Source of the DNA: Methyloceanibacter methanicus
GTDB lineage: Bacteria > Pseudomonadota > Alphaproteobacteria > Rhizobiales > Methyloligellaceae
Direction of reading: 5' to 3'
NCBI RefSeq assembly: GCF_001723285.1
Contig: NZ_LPWG01000002.1
Coordinates: 62,001-126,000 of the forward strand
DNA: 64,000 bases
The notes beneath the pieces were generated by a model that searched no databases, was not told the DNA's origin, and saw only the letters and a program-made list of their open reading frames with translations. This document shows, piece by piece, positions 46,870-55,173 of this stretch (position 1 is the first letter of the stretch; each line of letters opens with the position of its first letter). A program made the translations under genes and the position numbers.

Positions 46870-48048
46870 ATGACTATTCTTCATATCGATCTCGACTACC
46901 TTGCCGCCACGCTCGAAACCTTCCTCAGCATTCCGAGCCCCACGAGCTATACCGACAACGCCGTGCAGTGGTGCGGCCAGGAACTGGACCGGCTCGGGAT
47001 CCCGTTCGAGGTGACGCGCCGCGGCGCCATCCGCGCCGTGCTGCGAGGCAAGGAGCGACGCCCCGCCCGCGCCATCGCCGCCCATCTCGACACGCTCGGC
47101 GCACAAGTGAAGGCGCTCAAGAGCAACGGCCGGCTGGCGGTCGTCCCCATCGGCTATTGGAGCGCGCGTTTTGCCGAAGGGGCCCGCTGCACGATCTTCA
47201 CCGAGCGCGGCAGCTACCGGGGAACCATCCTGCCGCTCATGGCCTCCGGGCACACCTATGGCGACAAGGTGGACGAACAGCCGATCGGCTGGGCCCAAGT
47301 GGAAATTCGCGTGGATGCGCGCTGCTCGAACGCCGAAGAGGCTCTCAGGCTCGGGATCGATGTCGGCGACATCGTCTCCATCGATCCGCAGCCAGAGTTC
47401 CTGGAGAACGGGTTCATTTGCTCGCGCCATCTTGACGACAAGGCCGGCGTGGCGGTGATGTTCGCCGCCCTGAAGGCCCTGATCGATGTGAAGGATCAGC
47501 TTCCAGTCGACGTCTATTTTCTCTTCACCATCGAGGAAGAAGTCGGCATCGGCGCCGCCAATATTCTGACCGAGGACATCGCCTCGCTCATCGCGGTCGA
47601 CAACGGCACGTCGGCGGCCGACCAGAACAGCTCCGAGTTCGGCGTGACGCTGGCCATGGCCGACCAAAACGGTCCGTTCGATTATCACCTCACGCGGAAG
47701 CTCGCGCGCCTATGCCGCGAGGACGACATCTACTACCAGAAGGACGTCTTCCGGCATTACCGGTCCGACGTGGCCTCGGCCGTCGAGGCCGGTCACGACG
47801 TCCGCACCGCCCTGATCTGTTTTGGCGTCGACGCCTCCCACGGGTGGGAGCGCATTCACGTTCACGCCCTGCGGTCCCTGGCCGAACTCATCACGGCGTA
47901 TCTGCTGAGCCCGATTGCCTTCTGGCGCGATGCCGAAGAGGTGGGGACCCTGGAGGACTTCACCAGCCAGCCGACCGAGAAAGCACGGCAGAAACTGTCC
48001 TCGGACGTGCGCATGGACGAAATCGAAGACGAGGCCCTCGAGGACTAG
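46870..48048 (+). CDS. NAGGN-system M42 family metallopeptidase
   Basis: 392 residues from the ATG at 46870 (a GTG lies one codon earlier). Metal ligands are recognisable in IAAHLDTLGAQ, SRHLDDKAGVAVM and FTIEEEVGIGAANIL, followed by AVDNGTSA. M42 enzymes are dinuclear-metal aminopeptidases. Next to asnO and ngg it probably hydrolyses NAGGN when osmotic stress is relieved, or trims a precursor. The C-terminal 40 residues are acidic and charged. Confidence 0.88.
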   Translation: MTILHIDLDYLAATLETFLSIPSPTSYTDNAVQWCGQELDRLGIPFEVTRRGAIRAVLRGKERRPARAIAAHLDTLGAQVKALKSNGRLAVVPIGYWSARFAEGARCTIFTERGSYRGTILPLMASGHTYGDKVDEQPIGWAQVEIRVDARCSNAEEALRLGIDVGDIVSIDPQPEFLENGFICSRHLDDKAGVAVMFAALKALIDVKDQLPVDVYFLFTIEEEVGIGAANILTEDIASLIAVDNGTSAADQNSSEFGVTLAMADQNGPFDYHLTRKLARLCREDDIYYQKDVFRHYRSDVASAVEAGHDVRTALICFGVDASHGWERIHVHALRSLAELITAYLLSPIAFWRDAEEVGTLEDFTSQPTEKARQKLSSDVRMDEIEDEALED

Positions 48049-48065
48049 GCGGCGACCCTGTCGGG

Positions 48066-48105
48066 GACGCCCGGGACGCCGGACCGCGCCGGTCTGCCGG
48101 GCGTC
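48066..48105 (+). terminator. Hairpin after the NAGGN operon
   Basis: GACGCCCGG (48066-48074) pairs perfectly with CCGGGCGTC (48097-48105), with a further GC-rich inner stem. It begins 17 bases after the peptidase stop. There is no T run, so termination is only probable. The rest of the 197-base spacer before fabI shows no gene. Confidence 0.5.
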
Positions 48106-48245
48106 GCCGTCCGCTCTATGGATTTGGAGCCCTGCGCCGGGCCAGCCGCCCCGCGACCATAACGCGCAACGGGCGCGCCTCACTGAATCCGAAGTGTCAT
48201 GTTGCACCGGTAGTTTCCAGCGTCACAAGCATATCGAGCCATTTC

Positions 48246-49010
48246 ATGTTTTCACTTGCAGGAAAAAAGGCCCTCGTCCTTGGGGTCGCAAACGAGGACT
48301 CCATCGCCTTTGGCTGCGCGAAGGCGTTTCGCGACCAGGGCGCGGATCTCGCAATCACCTATCAGAACGAACGCGCCGAGCAATTTGTGCGGCCGCTGGC
48401 GGAGAAGCTCGGTACGGAGATTCTGCTGCCTCTCGACGTTCGGGAGGACGGCCAGTATGGCCAGCTCTTCGACCGGATTCGTCAGATCTGGGGCCATATC
48501 GATATTTGCCTGCATTCCATCGCGTTTTGCCCGCGCGAAGATCTCCACGGCCGCGTGGTGGACTGCTCGCGCAACGGGTTCATCACGGCGATGGACATCT
48601 CGGTCTACTCCTTCATCCGGATGGTCCGCCGCGCCGAGCCGCTGATGCGCCATGGCGGCAGCTGTATGACGGTGTCCTTCTTCGGGGCTGAAAAAGTTGT
48701 TGAGAACTACAACATCATGGGGCCGGCAAAGGCCGCGCTCGAGTCCGTCACGCGCTACATGGCTGCCGAACTGGGGCCCAAGGGCATCAGCGTCAACGCC
48801 CTCTCTCCCGGGCCCTTGAAGACCCGGGCCGCATCGGGAATTTCGCGCTTCGACGAATTGATGAACGAGGCAGCCTCGCGCGCTCCGACCACTCATCTCG
48901 CCTCGATCGAGGATGTCGGTGCGTATGCGGCCTTCCTTGCCAGCCGCGAGGCGGAGAACGTCACCGGCGGCGTCCACTACATCGATGGCGGATACCACAT
49001 TGTCGGATGA
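48246..49010 (+). CDS. fabI: Enoyl-[acyl-carrier-protein] reductase FabI
   Basis: 254 residues. The N-terminal nucleotide motif is KALVLGVANEDSIAFGCAKA. HSIAFCPREDLHGRVVD and the catalytic Tyr-x6-Lys in ENYNIMGPAKAALE are present. The end is SREAENVTGGVHYIDGGYHI. It performs the last reduction of fatty-acid elongation with NAD(P)H. The end of the gene overlaps the start of the DUF3141 gene by 26 bases, so the two are probably coupled. It may be a second, specialised FabI; another copy elsewhere cannot be checked here. Confidence 0.93.
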   Translation: MFSLAGKKALVLGVANEDSIAFGCAKAFRDQGADLAITYQNERAEQFVRPLAEKLGTEILLPLDVREDGQYGQLFDRIRQIWGHIDICLHSIAFCPREDLHGRVVDCSRNGFITAMDISVYSFIRMVRRAEPLMRHGGSCMTVSFFGAEKVVENYNIMGPAKAALESVTRYMAAELGPKGISVNALSPGPLKTRAASGISRFDELMNEAASRAPTTHLASIEDVGAYAAFLASREAENVTGGVHYIDGGYHIVG

Positions 49011-51354
49011 CGCCACGAACGGAGCGAACGGATATTCAAACAGCCGCGACGCTTATGCCCGTCACGCGGCGGAAGACCTGAATCGGGCACAGGAGCAGGC
49101 GAAGCTCCTCGGCGACCTCGCCGTGCAACATGGCTCGGAGCTTTCGGAAAAGGCGCGGACGGTTTGGAGCGAGCTGACCACGGACTGGGTCGCGGTGAGC
49201 ACCGGCCTCGCGGGTCCACAGGCCGCCGCCGCCCTTGCCGCCTATTGGAAAGACGCCGCCCAGCGTTGGGTGCTGACCCTCGACACGCTGCGCCGCCGCG
49301 GCGATGCGTGCGCCGCCCGCGAGGCGGAGGGTTTCACGCCCGTGCTCGCGTTCGACTACGAGATCGTCGTCGACGGGCGCTTGCTGGAACGGCCGGCCAA
49401 CTATGCGCTGGTCCGCATCGTTCCGCCCGAGGGTACGCCCCCGCCACGGGACGACCGCCGCCCTTGGGTGATCATCGACCCGCGCGCCGGTCAGGGCAGC
49501 GGGATCGGCGGCTTCAAGAGCGAATCCGAAGTGGGCGAGGCGCTGCGCGACGGTCACCCCGTCTACTTCGTGATCTTCTTCCGCGACCCGGAGCCCCGGC
49601 AGACCCTGGCTGAAGTGTGCGCTGCGGAGGCGGAGTTCCTGAAAGCGGTGCGCGAGCGGCACCCCAAGAGTTCCAAGCCTCTCGTCACGGGCAATTGTCA
49701 GGGCGGCTGGGCGGCCATGATCCTCGCCGCGACTCATCCGGACCTGATGGGCCCGGTCGTGATCGCGGGCACGCCCCTGTCCTATTGGGCTGGCAAAGTC
49801 GGGCGAAATCCCTTTCGCTATCTGGCCGGCATCGAGGGTGGTGCGGTCCCGGCGCTACTGACCTCGGATCTCGGTGCGGGCAAGTTCGACGGCGCGACGC
49901 TCATCCACAATTTCGAGCAGCTCAATCCCGGCAAGACCATCTGGCGCAAGAACTACGACATCTTCTCCAAGATCGATTGGGACTCCGAGCGTTATCTGGA
50001 TTTCGAGCGCTGGTGGTCCGGCTTCTATTTCATGAACGCGGCGGAGATCCGTTGGATCGTGGAAAACCTCTTCGTCGGCAACAAGCTGGTGCGCGGCGAG
50101 GCCATGCTTGACGACGGCACGCCGGTGGACTTGACCCGCATCGAGTCGCCGGTCGTCGTGTTCGCCTCCCACGGCGACAACATCACGCCGCCGCAGCAAG
50201 CCTTGTTCTGGATCGCCGATCTATACGAGTCGGTCCAGGAGTTGCGCGCGCGCGGTCATGTCATCGTCTACACGCTGCATGACAGTATCGGCCATCTCGG
50301 CATCTTCGTGTCCGCGCAGGTGGCGAACAAGCAGCACAAGGAGATCGCATCGGTCGTCAAGACGATCGAGTCCCTCGCGCCGGGTCTTTACGAGATGTTG
50401 ATCCACGAGGGGGATGGGCCGCCGACAGTGTCGTTCGAGGCCCGCACCATCGACGATATCCTCGCGCTTGGCGGCGACCGGAAAGAGGAGCCCGCGTTCG
50501 CCGCTGTCGCGCGCCTATCGGAATGGGCGGTCAAGTCCTACGAGCTGACGGTGCAGCCGATCCTTCAGGCGCTCGTCACGCCGGAAGTGGCGGAGACCTT
50601 GCGGCGCCTTCATCCGATGCGTCAGCAGTACACCTTCTTCTCGAGCGACAACCCCCTGCTCAGCGACATCGCCTCGCTCGCCGAGACGACGCGCGAGACG
50701 CGAGCGAAAGCCGACGAGGACAACCCATTCCTGCAGTTGGAGCGCTTTGCGGCGACCGCCGTTGAACAAAGCCTCAACCTTGCTCGCGACATGCGTGACG
50801 CTTGGATGGAACTCGCCTTCCTCGGTCTTTACGGCAACCCTTGGATGATGCGGCTTGGAGCCACATATCAGTCGCGCCCGCAGGAGCATAACATTCGAAA
50901 ACTGCCTCAAGTTCGAGATGCCGTACAAAGAGCCGAGGCGGGAGGCTATAAGGAAGCAATCGTTCGTATGCTCATCCTTTTGGCACGTGCGCGCGGCTCC
51001 GTCCGGCGCGACCGGCTGGAGCGGACAAATCGCCTGCTGCATTCGCGCGCGCCCTTCGATACGATGACGCCGGATCAGCGCGCTCGCCTCATTAGTGAGC
51101 AGAACATGATTGTCGAATTCGCGGGCGAGGGCGCAGTGTCGTCTCTCCCGGTTCTCCTGCGCGACGATGTCGATCGTGTCCGCGCGGTCAACCTCGTGTT
51201 CGATATTGTCGGTCCCATCGAGGAAATGGACGGCCGGACGATCGCCATGTTCAAGCAACTGCAATCAACTTTGTACACCATGGCCCGGGGCTGGAAAGAA
51301 CCGGCCGCAGGAAAGAGCAACGGTGTGGCGCCTGACGTTCGGGTCGGCGCCTAA
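48985..51354 (+). CDS. DUF3141 protein, PHA-synthase-like alpha/beta hydrolase (copy A)
   Basis: 789 residues from the ATG at 48985, inside the fabI 3' end. Residues about 1-130 are helical. The alpha/beta-hydrolase core (about 130-470) has the box GNCQGGWAAMI (Cys238), an Asp in VVFASHGDNITPPQQ (Asp398) and a His in HDSIGHLGIFVS (His437). This is the Cys-Asp-His triad and context of PhaC-type PHA synthases. The C-terminal helices (EAIVRMLILLARARGSVRRD onward) recall TerB-like domains. The biochemical function is unknown. Its neighbours fabI, MaoC-Pta and ackA suggest acyl-CoA or hydroxyacyl chemistry. There is no signal peptide. Confidence 0.85.
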   Translation: MADTTLSDDATNGANGYSNSRDAYARHAAEDLNRAQEQAKLLGDLAVQHGSELSEKARTVWSELTTDWVAVSTGLAGPQAAAALAAYWKDAAQRWVLTLDTLRRRGDACAAREAEGFTPVLAFDYEIVVDGRLLERPANYALVRIVPPEGTPPPRDDRRPWVIIDPRAGQGSGIGGFKSESEVGEALRDGHPVYFVIFFRDPEPRQTLAEVCAAEAEFLKAVRERHPKSSKPLVTGNCQGGWAAMILAATHPDLMGPVVIAGTPLSYWAGKVGRNPFRYLAGIEGGAVPALLTSDLGAGKFDGATLIHNFEQLNPGKTIWRKNYDIFSKIDWDSERYLDFERWWSGFYFMNAAEIRWIVENLFVGNKLVRGEAMLDDGTPVDLTRIESPVVVFASHGDNITPPQQALFWIADLYESVQELRARGHVIVYTLHDSIGHLGIFVSAQVANKQHKEIASVVKTIESLAPGLYEMLIHEGDGPPTVSFEARTIDDILALGGDRKEEPAFAAVARLSEWAVKSYELTVQPILQALVTPEVAETLRRLHPMRQQYTFFSSDNPLLSDIASLAETTRETRAKADEDNPFLQLERFAATAVEQSLNLARDMRDAWMELAFLGLYGNPWMMRLGATYQSRPQEHNIRKLPQVRDAVQRAEAGGYKEAIVRMLILLARARGSVRRDRLERTNRLLHSRAPFDTMTPDQRARLISEQNMIVEFAGEGAVSSLPVLLRDDVDRVRAVNLVFDIVGPIEEMDGRTIAMFKQLQSTLYTMARGWKEPAAGKSNGVAPDVRVGA

Positions 51355-51424
51355 GACGGCGGGAGCCTTGCCGGAGCAAGCGAGCGATTAGGCAGCGGAA
51401 TGCAGTAGACCCCAGGAGGCATAC

Positions 51425-52831
51425 ATGATCCGCGAGAACAAGCTCTACGACGAACTCAATGTTGGCGACACCGCGCAGGTCAAACGGGTGTGTACCGCCA
51501 ACGACCTCTACGTATTTGCCCATGCATCCGGAAACCTCAACCCGCTTCACATGCCGGATCCGGACGACGACCAGACGGAGGCCGTGGCGCCGTCCATGTG
51601 GGTGGGCGCGCTGATCTCATCGGTTCTGGGCAATGTGCTGCCGGGACCGGGGACACTCTACCGCTCTCAAAGCCTCAGGTTTCTCGACCGCGCCCATGTA
51701 GGCGATGAATTGACGGTTTCCGTCACGGTGAAGGAAAAACTGCCTGACTCCATCGTTGCGATGGAGACCGTCGTCACCGGCCGGGGCGGCGAGACAGTCG
51801 CCGAGGGTGTCGCCGAGGTGTTGGCGCCGGAGCGAAAAGTCAGCGTCGACATGGAGGACCTGCCCGAGATCGTCGTGCAGCGGCATCAGCATTTCGACGA
51901 GTACATCCGCGCCTGCGAGGGGCTCGATCCGCTCGTGACGGCGGTCGTGGCGCCCGAGGAAAAAGAGTCCCTGGGCGGCGCACTGCTCGCGGCGGAACAC
52001 GGCCTCATCCGGCCGATCCTGATCGGCTCCGAAACGCTCATTCGCCAGGCCGCCAAGGAGGCCGGCGAGAACCTTGGGCCGTACGAGATCATCGACATCC
52101 CCGATCATGTTGCCGCGGCCGGCAAAGCCGTCGAGCTTGTCCATGAAGGGCAGGCAGGCGCCCTGATGAAAGGCCATCTGCACACGAGCGATCTGCTGCG
52201 TGAGATCCTGAAGAGTAAGGGCGGGCTGCGCACGAGCCGCCGCATGAGCCACGCCTTCGTGATGGATGTCCCGGGTCTCGACCACCCGCTGATCATTTCA
52301 GATGCAGCCATCAACATCTCGCCGGATCTCACCACCAAAGTGGACATCACGCAGAGCGCAATCGACGTCGCGCGGGCGCTCGGCATCGAGACCCCCAAAG
52401 TTGGCGTGTTGTCCGCGGTGGAGACGGTGAACCCGCAGATCCCCTCGACGCTCGACGCGGCCGCTCTATCGAAAATGTCGGATCGCGGACAGATCAAGGG
52501 CGGCGTCGTCGACGGCCCGCTTGCCATGGACAATGCCATGGACGCGGAAGCCGCGAAGACCAAGGGCGTGACGGGGCTCGTGGCCGGTCATGCCGAGGTC
52601 CTGATCGTTCCCAATCTCGAAGCCGGTAACATGCTGGCCAAGGAACTGGCCTTCGTGGCCGGCGCCGAGGCGGCCGGTATCGCGCTCGGCGCATCCTGCC
52701 CCGTCATCCTGACCAGCCGGGCGGACGGCGAGAAGGCCCGGCTCGCATCCTGCGCCATCGCGGTGCTGTACCGGTACTGGCAGGAGCACGGCCAGCCCAT
52801 CGGGGTCCGTCTCGCGGAGGCCGCGGAGTAA
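51425..52831 (+). CDS. Bifunctional MaoC enoyl-CoA hydratase / phosphate acyltransferase
   Basis: 468 residues. Residues about 1-140 form a MaoC hot-dog domain; FAHASGNLNPLHMPDP holds the hydratase-2 Asp/His motif in modified form. Residues about 155-465 form a phosphotransacetylase/phosphotransbutyrylase domain. It has LVTAVVAPEEKESLGGALLA, GALMKGHLHTSDLL and LIISDAAINISPDL, with AEVLIVPNLEAGNMLAKEL further on. It could hydrate short enoyl-CoA and convert acyl-CoA to acyl phosphate. ackA overlaps its stop by one base. A clear Shine-Dalgarno, AGGAGG, precedes it. Confidence 0.92.
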   Translation: MIRENKLYDELNVGDTAQVKRVCTANDLYVFAHASGNLNPLHMPDPDDDQTEAVAPSMWVGALISSVLGNVLPGPGTLYRSQSLRFLDRAHVGDELTVSVTVKEKLPDSIVAMETVVTGRGGETVAEGVAEVLAPERKVSVDMEDLPEIVVQRHQHFDEYIRACEGLDPLVTAVVAPEEKESLGGALLAAEHGLIRPILIGSETLIRQAAKEAGENLGPYEIIDIPDHVAAAGKAVELVHEGQAGALMKGHLHTSDLLREILKSKGGLRTSRRMSHAFVMDVPGLDHPLIISDAAINISPDLTTKVDITQSAIDVARALGIETPKVGVLSAVETVNPQIPSTLDAAALSKMSDRGQIKGGVVDGPLAMDNAMDAEAAKTKGVTGLVAGHAEVLIVPNLEAGNMLAKELAFVAGAEAAGIALGASCPVILTSRADGEKARLASCAIAVLYRYWQEHGQPIGVRLAEAAE

Positions 52832-54024
52832 TGACGCATATTCTCACGCTCAACGCAGGGTCCTCGTCCATCAAGTTCGCGCTGTTCGAGGCCGACACCC
52901 TCGAAGAGCGCGTCCGCGGGCAGGTCGAAGGCCTTGGAACCAGCCCTCGCCTGAGCGCCCGCGTTGCCGACGCGGAAAAGACCGAGAGCGATCTCGATGG
53001 GAACGCAGTCGGCGATCACGCCTCCGCGCTGGCGGCGATTCTCGCGCTGATCGAATCTCGGTTCTCGGGTGCCCGGATCAAAGCCGTCGGACACCGCATC
53101 GTCCATGGCGGGCCGGACTATAGTGCGCCCGTCGTCATCGACGAGCAGCGTTTCGCGGATCTGGAGAGGCTGATTCCGCTGGCCCCGCTGCACCAGCCCC
53201 ACAATCTGTCAGGCGTCCGGGCCGCGCAGGCTGCCTTTCCGGAGGCCGTGCAGGTCGCGTGTTTCGATACGGCCTTCCACCGGCAGCATCCGTGGGTGAG
53301 CGATACCTACGCTCTACCGTTGGAACTCTACGACGAAGGCGTTAGGCGTTACGGCTTTCACGGCCTCTCCTACGAATACGTCACGCGCGCTCTAAAGCAG
53401 CTGGCGCCGATGCATGCGGCGGGGCGCGTGATCGTCTCCCACCTTGGCAACGGCGCCTCCATGTGCGCGATCCAGGGCGGGCAGAGCGTCGGCTCCACGA
53501 TGGGATTCACGGCGCTGGACGGCCTTCCCATGGGCACGCGCTGCGGCCAGCTCGATCCGGGCGTGGTCCTTTATTTGATGGCGGAAAAGGGCCTCTCGGC
53601 AGCCGAGATCGAGAACCTCCTCTACAAGCAGTCCGGTCTCAAGGGACTGTCGGGGCTGTCGAACGACATGCGTGTGCTGGAAGAGGCCGGGACGGTCGAG
53701 GCGCGGCGCGCGATCGACTATTTCGTGTACCGCATCCGCCGGGAGCTGGGCGGCATGGTGGCGGTTCTTTCGGGTCTCGATGCGCTCGTCTTCTGCGGCG
53801 GCATCGGCGAGAACGCCTGGCGCATCCGCGAACGGGTCTGCCAGGACCTGGGCTGGCTTGGTCTTGAGCTCGACGAGACGCAGAACCGCGAGGGCGAGAC
53901 GGTCATCTCGTCCTACCGTTCCCGTGTGCGGGTCTTCATCATCCGGACGAACGAAGAGCTCATGATCGCCGATCATGCCGCGAAGAAGGCCCGCAAAGCC
54001 GACGAGTCCGTTGCCGCCGCGTAG
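52831..54024 (+). CDS. ackA: Acetate (acyl) kinase
   Basis: 397 residues of the ASKHA fold. LTLNAGSSSIKFALFE opens the protein. GHRIVHGGPDYSAPV, ACFDTAFHRQHPWVSD, YGFHGLSYEYV and VSHLGNGASMCAI follow, with GFTALDGLPMGTRCGQLDPG and FCGGIGENAWRIRE later. It converts acyl phosphate and ADP to carboxylate and ATP. With the Pta domain upstream it forms an acyl-CoA to acid plus ATP route; acetate or propionate are both possible. Confidence 0.95.
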   Translation: MTHILTLNAGSSSIKFALFEADTLEERVRGQVEGLGTSPRLSARVADAEKTESDLDGNAVGDHASALAAILALIESRFSGARIKAVGHRIVHGGPDYSAPVVIDEQRFADLERLIPLAPLHQPHNLSGVRAAQAAFPEAVQVACFDTAFHRQHPWVSDTYALPLELYDEGVRRYGFHGLSYEYVTRALKQLAPMHAAGRVIVSHLGNGASMCAIQGGQSVGSTMGFTALDGLPMGTRCGQLDPGVVLYLMAEKGLSAAEIENLLYKQSGLKGLSGLSNDMRVLEEAGTVEARRAIDYFVYRIRRELGGMVAVLSGLDALVFCGGIGENAWRIRERVCQDLGWLGLELDETQNREGETVISSYRSRVRVFIIRTNEELMIADHAAKKARKADESVAAA

Positions 54025-54140
54025 CGTTCTTCAGATTGCGGACGATGCGGCACAAGCACCACGCCCGCGCTTGAAAGCACCGGGTTGTATCGCCGGCTCC
54101 TATCACGATCGGACGGGCGCCGGCGGCATCTCGATTACCT

Positions 54141-54165
54141 CCTTTTAACATTCCATGCTAAAAGG
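54141..54165. repeat. Inverted repeat upstream of the MipA/OmpV gene
   Basis: CCTTTTAACAT, TCC, ATGCTAAAAGG: outer arms of 7 perfect pairs and an inner CAT/ATG, one mismatch. It lies 28 bases upstream of the ATG at 54193 and could be an operator. Its AT-rich arms stand out from the surrounding sequence. Confidence 0.45.
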
Positions 54166-54192
54166 ATCGACGATTCAACGGGGATTCCACGG

Positions 54193-55134
54193 ATGCGGTT
54201 TGGGTTCGGGTCAGTACGGCGCCAAGGTTCCGCCAAGCGCCAAGGTTCTGCCAAGTGCCATGGTTCCGCCAAGGGAGTCATGGCGTCTGTCGCCATCGGC
54301 GCCTTCCTGACGGGCGGCTTGGTCGCGTCCGGCGCGCAGGCGCAAGGCGTCCTGGTCGGGAGCCCGACGGGCGGGGAAACCACGGTCACGAAGAGCACGC
54401 TCGGCATCGGCGCTGCGGCCGTCGTCCAGCCGAAATACGAGGGCTCGAACGAAGTCGAAGTCATCCCCATCCCGGTGATCCTGCCGCAGTTCGTGGTGCG
54501 CGAAGAAGATCAGAACACGGTCCTGACCGAGGTGCGCAATCGCGTCGCCTTTCGGGGGCTCGACGACATCCGCATTCGCGTGCTTGGGGGCGACGTCTTT
54601 CAGGTCGGCGCGGTCACGGGCTACATCACGGATCGAGAGCAGAGCGACGGCGACTTGCTGCGGGGCCTCGGTGACGTCACGGGTGGACTGGTCCTGGGCG
54701 CCTATTCCGCCTTCACGTTCGGCGCGTTCACGTTCGACGCCGCCTATCTCGACAAGCTCACGGGCGATTCGGCCGGGCCGCAATATCGTCTTGGCATCGA
54801 GACGCAGCGGCGGTTGACGGACCGCGCCAGTGTCGGGATCCGCGTCGGCACCACGTTCGCGAGCGCCGAGTTCATGCAGACCTATTTCGGCGTGACGAAG
54901 AACCAGAGCCGCAAGTCCAAAGCGGGCCTTCCCGTCTACACCACCGATGGCGGCATCAAGGATGTCTTCATTGCCGTTGGCGGCACCTACGACATCAGCG
55001 ACCGCTGGGTGCTCAAGGGCGGGGTGCGCTATGGCCGGCTTCTGGACGAAGCGGCCGACAGCCCCGTCGTCGAAACGGCCGATCAGGTTTCGGGAACGGT
55101 CGGGCTCGCCTACCGCTTCGACTGGAACCGCTAA
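54193..55134 (+). CDS. MipA/OmpV family outer-membrane protein
   Basis: 313 residues from the ATG at 54193. Before the signal peptide (ASVAIGAFLTGGLVASGAQA) there are three QGSAKR-like units. A start at the ATG at 54280 would remove them and give a normal signal peptide. The mature part alternates like a beta barrel: GIGAAAVVQPKYEGSNE, YSAFTFGAFTFDAAYLDK and a C-terminal GTVGLAYRFDWNR ending near the aromatic residue usual in porin-like barrels. Members scaffold murein enzymes or act as porins. It is not clearly linked to its neighbours. Confidence 0.82.
   Translation: MRFGFGSVRRQGSAKRQGSAKCHGSAKGVMASVAIGAFLTGGLVASGAQAQGVLVGSPTGGETTVTKSTLGIGAAAVVQPKYEGSNEVEVIPIPVILPQFVVREEDQNTVLTEVRNRVAFRGLDDIRIRVLGGDVFQVGAVTGYITDREQSDGDLLRGLGDVTGGLVLGAYSAFTFGAFTFDAAYLDKLTGDSAGPQYRLGIETQRRLTDRASVGIRVGTTFASAEFMQTYFGVTKNQSRKSKAGLPVYTTDGGIKDVFIAVGGTYDISDRWVLKGGVRYGRLLDEAADSPVVETADQVSGTVGLAYRFDWNR
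54220..54273 (+). repeat. Three 18-bp tandem repeats at the MipA N-terminus
   Basis: Units CGCCAAGGTTCCGCCAAG (54220), a copy with one change (54238) and one with two (54256). In frame they code for QGSAKR, QGSAKC and HGSAKG before the signal sequence. A copy change would keep the frame. Confidence 0.75.
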
Positions 55135-55173
55135 CCCTTCCGTCCCAGCGCGGCTGCACAAGTTCCGGACGTG

